In this document: positions 57,164 to 64,000 of the stretch, piece by piece | Layout: every line of letters begins with the position of its first letter | How positions within the stretch are numbered: the stretch's first letter is position 1 | From: Clitopilus passeckerianus | Taxonomy: Eukaryota; Basidiomycota; Agaricomycetes; Agaricales; Entolomataceae | DNA length: 64,000 nt | Assembly: GCA_944990035.1 (NCBI GenBank) | Contig: CALYLX010000084.1 | Location: forward strand, 248,001-312,000 | Reading direction: 5' to 3' | Translations under genes and position numbers: made by a program | The notes under the pieces: generated by a model | What the model saw: only the letters and a program-made list of their open reading frames with translations | Database searches by the model: none | Told to the model about the DNA's origin: nothing

Positions 57164-58045
57164 ATGTCTTTTTATCGCCTTGCTATTTGCACCCGAGCCC
57201 TATCACGGCAGACACTACTCAGGCCCGCCACACCCTGCGTGACTGTGCGGACGTACGCGTCAAAGGGCAAAAGCAAAGGTGGTAAATCCACCGCCGACTT
57301 GCGTCCGGGTTCCAAGTTCAAAATTCAAGATGCTGCCGCTGTCCAAGAATACGAGAAGGCAGAGAAGGGCATGCAGACTGCAGTGGAATGGTACCGAAAG
57401 GAATGTGCTCTGCTAGAACAACGAGCTACTGGTCGTGTTACTCCCAGTCTCTTGTCTTCTGTGAAGGTCAAGGTCTCAGGCTCTGAACTCCCTCTTGAAA
57501 AGGTCGCAGTTGTCGGCGTTAGGGAAGGCACCACGCTCGTAGTAACCGTGATGGACGAAGCTGTGAGATGTGTCTCTGTTCTGGCCACAATTTATGCCTC
57601 TAACCTCGCCCTGCGTAGTAGAACCTCAAACCGATTGAACAAGCCCTATACGACGCCAAGTTGCCAGGAATCGTTCCTCAAAAGGCAGATTCTCGAACCA
57701 TTAAGATTCCTATCCCTAAGTAAGGTGACTTTTTTACAAGCTTATGCATCTGGTACTGAGAATGGCTCTAGACCGACAGTAGAAGCGCGAACAGCCCTGT
57801 TCACCCAAGCACAGAAGAAGGCAGAAGAAATTCGCGTGCAGGTACGCAAACAGCATGCAACCAGCGTCAAGAAAGGGAAATATGAGAAATTCTCTGTTGA
57901 ACTGGAAGAGGTACGAACTCAGGGATGACAGGCTCAGACAGGAGTGCTGACTTCTCCTGCATAGTTCCAGAAACTCAATGATAGGTATGTCTCCGAGGTG
58001 GACAACATTCTTGCCGGTCTCAAGAAAGCTACCGGGTCGAAATAA
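57164..58045 (+). CDS. RRF1: Mitochondrial ribosome recycling factor
   Basis: The start at 57164 gives a mitochondrial-type presequence (MSFYRLAICTRALSRQTLLR) and then a basic linker and the RRF fold. Key parts are AVEWYRKECALLEQRATGRV, PLEKVAVVGVREGTTLVVTV, NLKPIEQALYDAKLPGIVPQ (after the first intron, GTGAGA..TAGTAG at about 57561-57621), PTVEARTALFTQAQKKAEEI, and the last exon FQKLNDRYVSEVDNILAGLK. The stop is at 58043-58045. RRF splits post-termination ribosomes with EF-G2 in the mitochondrial matrix. Three introns of 50-60 nt all restore the frame. Motif order and length (about 250 aa) fit the mitochondrial form. Confidence 0.9.
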
Positions 58046-58649
58046 TGAGACGATGTATTATCTTAATTCATGTAGTTAGAGTAGAATCACCTCTAGTCTT
58101 GCTAATTCATCAAATTAGTTCACCTTCCTACTCCCTTTTTTGGGCTCGTTGAGACATGGTACTCGAAGAGTATCTTTCGGAATATATGAATTCGCGCCAT
58201 CATGTCCAAAAAGAAAATCTAAGGTAACGCCCTCGCTGGTCGAAGGTTTTTAAGCGCCTACAGCAAGCCCAAGCGGATCATCTCCATATACCCATGCTTG
58301 ATGCAACACAAGAATGGCAATTCCTCCCAGTATCTTCACGTATGAACACTTCCACCATGAACCAAGGTCACCTGAATCCTTACCTCTCCGTTCTCTTGGA
58401 GGTATTACCTCAAACCAAGCTCTCCACCTCCAATCGGGAGGAAGCTGCCAAATAGTAGCGCAGCAACCGCTCGTTCAAGAACAATAGACTTGGACTGCGA
58501 AGGCTGCGTTCCTCAGCTACCTCTGGGAACTCCCAATAGTTACCAAAGACGGCCCACGGCTCTCATAAGACGATCAATCCGAAGCTAGCCTCTCGCTCCT
58601 CTCACTTCCCACCTGAGCTGTACCTTCAGGGGCTTACTATCCAGGCGCA
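58046..58649. other. Intergenic stretch, possible 5' exon of the next gene
   Basis: A short frame MNTSTMNQGHLNPYLSVLLE at about 58341 is followed by a donor-like GTATTACC. It could be an upstream exon of the gene at 58650, but no join was proven. Nothing else is recognisable. Confidence 0.3.
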
Positions 58650-59338
58650 ATGCCACCCACTGGTCGCAACACTCCTACCAAGCAGGGTTCTGCCACCAGT
58701 ATCCTTCCTGGTTCTGAAACGTCGGACTCCAAGAACTCTAGGAGAATACCTTCAGATACTCCCTCGCTGAGCCGCTCCCACCCAGAGTACAAGGTAACTC
58801 GTTTGTACTTTCTAACGTTTCCACGGCTTGACTCATCGAGATCCCATTCCAGGGTGGAACCAACAAATTTTACTACTGGGACAAGCGGACAACACGCAAA
58901 GAGCTGAGAGTCGTGCGAACTCGCAGAGATTCTCTAAGGGTGGACCTCAAGAAGACCTCTGCCATTCATCAAGCACGAGAAGCACAGCCAACAACTTCGG
59001 GGCCTGAAGAGCTTTCTGCAGAACTGAAAATCCTCCAATTGAGGTTGCAGGAGCAGGAAGATAAATACGGCTATTTAAGAGCCACTCTTCAAGGAGACGA
59101 CAGGGACGCGGATGAACACGAGGGTGGCAGTCCAATGGCCATTTCTAATGATATGGTCCCCATGCTCGCAGCGTCCGAGCCTTTTCCCATGGTGGTAGTG
59201 GAAAATGCAGGCCAGATCCCTGGCGTCCAGCAGTCACCAATGCTAATAGTCGACAGGGAATCCGACGCCAGTACGGCCCCAAGTCCCGTGGAGATTGATG
59301 TTCACAATTTTTTTCGATGCTTAGACCTGGAGGAGTAG
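58650..59338 (+). CDS. Small hypothetical protein with a coiled-coil segment
   Basis: Two exons: 58650 to about 58792 (MPPTGRNTPTKQGSATSI ... HPEYK) and about 58853 to 59338 after a GTAACT..TTCCAG intron of about 60 nt. Exon 2 reads GGTNKFYYWDKRTTRKELRV, then a helical region (ELSAELKILQLRLQEQEDKY), then a disordered tail ending VHNFFRCLDLEE. The join is in frame. I do not recognise the protein; the first exon might extend upstream. Confidence 0.5.
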
Positions 59339-59549
59339 AGAATGTCATGATGCATGGGGTTGACTACAGTACGCGGTATATGAACAAGGATGAAACGAAA
59401 TGACGGTCGTGGAATGATCATTGTTCATGAAGCAACTACGCTACCAAGTAACCACTAAGTCACAGCGGTGGTCCAATCGGTGGCCCAGCCTTCCCCTCAC
59501 AATTTATAGCCTTCAATACCACTCGTATCACAGAGCCAAAGCACTAGCA

Positions 59550-60011
59550 CTAGTTAGGGCACTGAGCCAGATCTCTCACTCCGTTGCATAACTTGGAACC
59601 GGAAGGGAAGGAGGAAACAACGGTTCCTTCACTATCCTGTGCACAGTTTCAGAATGGTTAGGGTTCATGTCGATACTGGGACAACATTGTGTTTGATCTA
59701 ACTCACGTATTCACAAATTATATACCCTTCTCCGTCCTTGGGTGGTCGTCTATTCCTCGTCAGGTACCTTGTACTGGACGAAAGACAGTTGCACTTACCC
59801 GCAATAAAAGGTCTTCGTGCCTTCATGATATCCTTCATAATCAAAACCCTCGGGACAGCAGAGTTTCTGAATGGAACGGAATGAAATTAGAGCTGATACT
59901 CGGAAGAAATATTACGATGTTCTGAATTACCTGCTGAGATGTGGGCACAGCAGCACCAAGCAGAGCCAGCGCAAGAGTTGTAAGTATCGAGTGTCGGAGT
60001 AGGAGTTTCAT
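59550..60011 (-). CDS. Small secreted cysteine-rich protein
   Basis: Four tiny exons, none visible as an open frame, join to 92 residues. Exon 1 (60011-59931) encodes a clear signal peptide, MKLLLRHSILTTLALALL then GAAVPTSQQ. A 64-nt intron (59930-59867) leads to KLCCPEGFDYEGYHEGTK, then TFYCG. A 49-nt intron leads to RPPKDGEGYIICEY, and a third intron (GTGAGTTAG...GTGCACAG) to DSEGTVVSSFPSGSKLCNGV and the end RDLAQCPN, stop at 59550-59552. The predicted mature protein has six cysteines including a Cys-Cys pair, enough for three disulphides. This is the form of fungal small secreted proteins (effector-like, or hydrophobin-like without the right spacing). The function is unknown. Confidence 0.65.
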
Positions 60012-60561
60012 GGTAATTCAGTACGAAGTGGATGAATTGTTGCTGGGCAATTGATAGTTCTCGTAGTCGAGTTCACCTCTCTAAATAGGATTTCGAAACG
60101 GATCTTGGTCATGCTTTCCCTTAGACGACAGATTTGCTGGGGTTCGAAGCCTACTATAAATGGCTTGGTTGCAGGAGAGTTGCCAGCCGACTGTCAGAGA
60201 GTGGCGTTTATGATTGGGGAAGCATCTTACGGAAGTTGCTTCTGGACCGATTTTACTGTGTACGTCCTGCAAAACGACGGACAGAGAAGAGGGATGAAAG
60301 TGTGACCGCACAGTAGAATATAACTCATGCTGATTTTGAGCCTGGACGAGTGGCGTATGCAACGTAGCTTCCAAGATAGAGAGGAGGTCGCCAAAGTGTA
60401 TACACGTGCATCAAACTTGGACCGATCCATATCCAAAATGAAAAGCAAAATAAAGGGTTTACGTCCACTAGATTACAGTGCTATTCAAGGAGCCGAATAC
60501 AACTTGATGCATCGGCAATCGCCCGAATACTCAAGCGAAATATTCAGGGAGGGTGTGTTGA
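60012..60561. other. Intergenic stretch, no supported gene
   Basis: It should contain the promoter of the secreted-protein gene. A plus frame starting near 60327 (MLILSLDEWRMQRSF) has a charged, helical look but no recognised motif. Confidence 0.35.
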
Positions 60562-60921
60562 GAACTTTCAGCTCAACGTCGAGATTTTCGAGTCATCCCG
60601 GAGTCAAATGCACATGATAGGCAAGTTTGTCGAACTCACTGGCCGCGACTTGAAGCGTCTGTCGAGCCACCTCGAGGACAACCTCAGGCTCTCCGCTCGT
60701 ATGAGCCAGTTTTAGGGTGAGGCGACGGCCTCGATGTCGCCCTTCTTGGCCAGTAGTTAGCAGAAGTCAAGAGCCTTCAGCGGCTTGCAAGGTTTGATCT
60801 GTCTAGACTGATAGTACAGGTGTACAGCTCCAACATGCACGAGGAGCTGCCTGGGGTGACGAAGGAGGACGGACTGAGACTTCGTATGAACGAGGTGCGG
60901 TACGGTTTCCAGAGAGTGTGA
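60562..60921 (+). pseudogene. Gene fragment with stops and a frame change
   Basis: The plus strand reads NFQLNVEIFESSRSQMHMIG, then KFVELTGRDLKRLSSHLEDN and LRLSARMSQF, then TAG, GEATASMSPFLASS, TAG, and further stops. It resumes one frame over as HEELPGVTKEDGLRLRMNEV and ends RYGFQRV. The composition is that of a conserved helical protein, but at least two stops and one shift break it. No parent gene is in the window and I cannot name the family. It could be a retained piece of a duplicated gene. Confidence 0.55.
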
Positions 60922-61292
60922 TCAAAAACGAAATGATTGATTGAAATATTGTTGATTGATTGACGAATGAAGCTTTTTAGATAAAATGAAGGCTTTGTAA
61001 TGGTAAAAACAGGCGAAGAATCTCAGCAAACAGATTGTAAAATACAATAGGTCGGGGCTGTATCATATCATGAATAGCAAGAATCTACACTTTCGAAAAT
61101 AAAGCGCTCTCCGTGACGTTTGGAGTCTAAGATGTATGGTAAAATAAAGAAAAGCAATAACTTAGGTTTTCAGGATTGCAAGGTAATGATATAGTAAGTC
61201 TCTTCCAATTTGATGAGGTGAATTGAAATATAGAGGTGGGCAAAAAGTTGAGGTTCCTAGGGACAACTATGAGGCGATCATCACGCAGCAGG
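60922..61292. other. Intergenic stretch, no supported gene
   Basis: AT-rich interval between the gene fragment and the stop codon of the SNF2 gene. Nothing recognisable. Confidence 0.35.
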
Positions 61293-64000
61293 CTATTCTC
61301 CTTCAATGCGGCGCCCGAGATGGTCAAGTCCGAAGAGACCAGCTACGCCCAACAATTAGCTTATGGAAGAAAAGGTTCGATACAGATGACATACCAAGCT
61401 CCTTGACAGAAAGTCCTAAACGACTGATTAGCAAGGAACGTAGAAAGTGTCAAGAATAGCACATACGACCCATCTTCTTGGCTGAACCTTCTCCAAGACT
61501 TCCATCCGACAGGAGTTTCTACTCGTCAAATTTATAAGTTTGGAGATTTCAAAGTGAAGGTAAATCCCACCTTTCGCTCCTGCATCGCTAGAACACGGTC
61601 TTCGACAGTCCCAGAAATAACGAGCCGTTCGACCAGAACAGACTTGTTCTGACCCAGTCGGTGAACCCTAAGGAAATTAGTTAGCGTGAAGAACATAGCT
61701 AACAAGACTGAGCCCACCTGTCAAATGATTGGTTCTCGATGGCTTGCGACCAGCCCAGATCGAGGGAAAGTACATTATTGGCACGAGTCAAGTTCAGGCC
61801 GACACCTAGGGTGCGTCAGTAAAGGTCAACGCCAAGAAATTTCTACTCTACCTCCGCATTTCATTGACATCAACATGACTTTGGCTTTGCCCTTCGACAT
61901 AAAAGCACGAACAGCTTGGTCACGTTTAGGGCGTGTCATGTCTCCTTGGTATCTGCGTATGCTTAGTGACAGTGGAAGTTGAACACGCAAGAGGAAACAT
62001 ACTTCACATGGATTACACCGGATTCGGTGAGATAATCGGAGACCAAGTCCAAGCAACTGGTCCATTGAGAGATCACCAGAACCTTGAGCTCGGTCAGGGG
62101 GGTCATGGGAGGCATCTGGGTGGAATAAAACGAACCTTCTCGTCGGGACGTTCATGCATCATCTTCTCGAGTTGCTGCATCATGTACTAGCGAGTCCGTC
62201 AGCCTTCCAGGTTTTCAGTAGAAGACAGCACAAATACCTTCATCTTGGTGGATGGAAGGAATCTGGGAAGGATCTTGATGTCCTCAGGTGACTTGAAGGT
62301 CTTCTTTCCGAAGTATATCTCTTTCTCTTCCGGGGTCTCCTCAACCTCGTCATCGGAGTCCAAGATCATGTTAGCCTTCTTCTTCCCGAGGCGTTTCTTC
62401 AAGGCACGACGAGCATCCTTTTCTTCTTCGTCCTCCCCGTCCTCAACAATGAAGTCGCTAAGATCGTCGTCGGCGGATTCATCGTCGGATTCGGCTTCAG
62501 ACATTATGACATCCACCGAATCTCCTGCAGCACGGCGGGTCCGCTTGGCAACGCCTTTTCCTTTACGTTTGGAGTTTCCAACGCCTTTTAGAGGGTCTGA
62601 AATGTCTTCCATCTCGATGTCGCTGGTCTCGGATTTGGGTTTGAGGTCATCTTCTGAAGGCAGGAAAGCTTCCCGTTGGAATAGTTTCTCAGCAGTGATT
62701 GCTCCACGGCAAGTGGGACCTTGGAAGCATGAGAACACCGTAAAGTTTATACACGGCATGCAACTTACAAGGACGCTCCTTTTCTTTGACGACTGACCCT
62801 TCGTCTACATTAGCTGGGGCCGGCCCGTTGATCACGTCCACTACACAAAATCAGTACGATGACGCCGAGTGACCATGAAATGCACATACTGATGCACTCG
62901 CGGCAGAAACTGTGACCACAAGACGTTATCACGGCGTCAGTGGGAGGGTCAAAGCAAATGGCACATTCTTCGTCTTCGGCAACCGCATCAGCAGACTAAG
63001 CAAACAATCAGCACTAGAGCATGAGCATCCAGAATATACGAACAGCTTTTTCCGCTTCCATGCGCTGAAGGACCGCTTCTTTGAACTTCAGCCTCATCTT
63101 CTGGACAAAGTCAGGGCCGACAAGCCTTCGAGCGCGAATGATCTCCGTGGTCAATTGAGGGCTCGTTTCTTCGTAGACCTCCTCTGGTGATATGAAAGCT
63201 GCCGCGTTCTCCTGGATCAGCGAAGGGTGGGAGCAGATCTGGCGGAGTCGTAGAAGGAGAACCAAAACTTGGGAGTAGTTCCTGTTCATGAATTAGAACT
63301 GACGTAAACGATGCGTTTAGAAGGGGATCACTTTAACACGGTGCCAGCTTTGAGGAATCGATTGAAGTTGGCCTGAGCGCCTCGCTCCACCTGGTCAAGA
63401 GTGCATCAGTGGCGCCCTGCATAGAAGCGAGCCAAAGTGTATACCATATCGTAAACCTCTCGTTCTTCCTCCGAAAATTCAAGCTTAACCAGATTGACAG
63501 TCTTGCTAGGCAAGTCGATCAATGGCTTCCCATCGAGTTGGGAATTTTTCATGCGTCGCAAAAGAACTGTCGCAAGAACTGCTTGAAGTCGAGAGATGGC
63601 GAGAGAAGCTGAAGCGGTGTCAGCCTGGTAAATTCATGAGAAATAGTCCACCCACGATTCTTCTTCTCAATAATCCCGATGTGAGCTTGGAATTCCGTAA
63701 AATCGTACCAAGGTCGAATCCTAAGGAACCTGAAGTAACCATAACAGTCTGCCAGCTGGTTGATAATGGGGGTTCTATTGAAAAGTTGTCAGGCCAACGG
63801 CAGAGTCCAATTCAAATCTCCGTACCCAGTCAGACACCAGCGATATTTGGCACGAAGCTCAGTCACAGCTCGAGATGCCCCTTAGACAGTGGTGAGTACG
63901 GCGAAGATGAGCGGTTTGAAGGTACTCACTGGTTCGGCGATTTCGGATAGCCTGAGCCTCATCTAGGATAATCCTGTAAAACTAGATAACACGTCAGAAA
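61293..64000 (-). CDS. RING-containing SNF2-family ATPase (Rad5/Rad16/Uls1 type), C-terminal part, runs off the right edge
   Basis: Read from 64000 leftwards, exons give [16 protein letters not shown] (DEAQ, motif II), then AKYRWCLTG spliced to TPI (motif III), [35 protein letters not shown] and [22 protein letters not shown]3HC4-type RING follows ([15 protein letters not shown], then [10 protein letters not shown], then CRGAIT after an intron). An acidic insert at 62650-62330 ([20 protein letters not shown]) precedes the helicase C lobe: [66 protein letters not shown]. The end is [14 protein letters not shown], stop at 61293-61295. A RING between the helicase lobes marks the Rad5/Rad16/Uls1 group, which remodel protein-DNA complexes and act as ubiquitin ligases in DNA repair. 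The N-terminus, including motif I, is missing. Confidence 0.9.

Noticed and set aside
60110..60180. A GGTTCGAAGCC string resembling a tRNA T-loop.
   Set aside because: No acceptor, D or anticodon stem could be folded around it on either strand.

Overview
The window looks like the genome of a filamentous basidiomycete, most likely an Agaricomycete. Genes are dense, lie on both strands, and are cut by many short introns (about 45-70 nt, GT..AG). Several encoded proteins have typical fungal or basidiomycete forms: a divergent G-alpha, a Kar5-like karyogamy protein, fungal ATP synthase subunit k, Som1, a MACPF protein and a GH16 glucanase. There is no operon logic, rRNA gene, CRISPR array or convincing tRNA. 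All identifications come from reading the sequence; no database search was run.

Layout. 1-8.9 kb is a transposon graveyard. A decayed Ty3/gypsy element on the minus strand has been hit by a Tc1/mariner-like element with an intact transposase (A, 3542-6739). The right terminal repeat of A carries a second, dead Tc1-like element (B, 5057-6646). A third TA-flanked element (C, 7249-8854) sits just beyond and keeps its long inverted repeats but no readable transposase. 9.6-25.3 kb is a run of minus-strand host genes: a 1263-aa disordered protein, PMP3-type proteolipid, divergent G-alpha, La-motif (LARP) protein, an unrecognised gene and S-adenosylhomocysteine hydrolase. 25.5-31.2 kb has plus-strand genes: SOM1-like, a conserved coiled-coil protein and a many-exon KAR5-like gene. 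31.5-41.4 kb is again minus strand: coiled-coil Ser-rich protein, ATP19, F-box-like, GH16 glucanase and a disordered conserved protein. 41.9-64 kb is mixed: a TPMT-like methyltransferase, an RBR ubiquitin ligase with an upstream CCCH zinc-finger array, a decayed F-box-like gene, a Baeyer-Villiger-type monooxygenase with an apparent one-base frameshift, an ornithine-type mitochondrial carrier, a MACPF gene, mitochondrial ribosome recycling factor, a small secreted Cys-rich protein, a pseudogene scrap, and the C-terminal part of a RING-containing SNF2 ATPase that runs off the right edge.

The host genes do not form an obvious pathway. Loose themes are mitochondria (SOM1, ATP19, ORT1/ARG13, RRF1) and signalling or nuclear fusion (G-alpha, KAR5). 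The most unusual points are the terminal-repeat architecture shared by elements A and C, a dead element nested inside an apparently intact one, the G-alpha without its switch II glutamine, and the repeated CCCH fingers leading into an RRM-RBR ligase. I found no clear undescribed multi-gene system.
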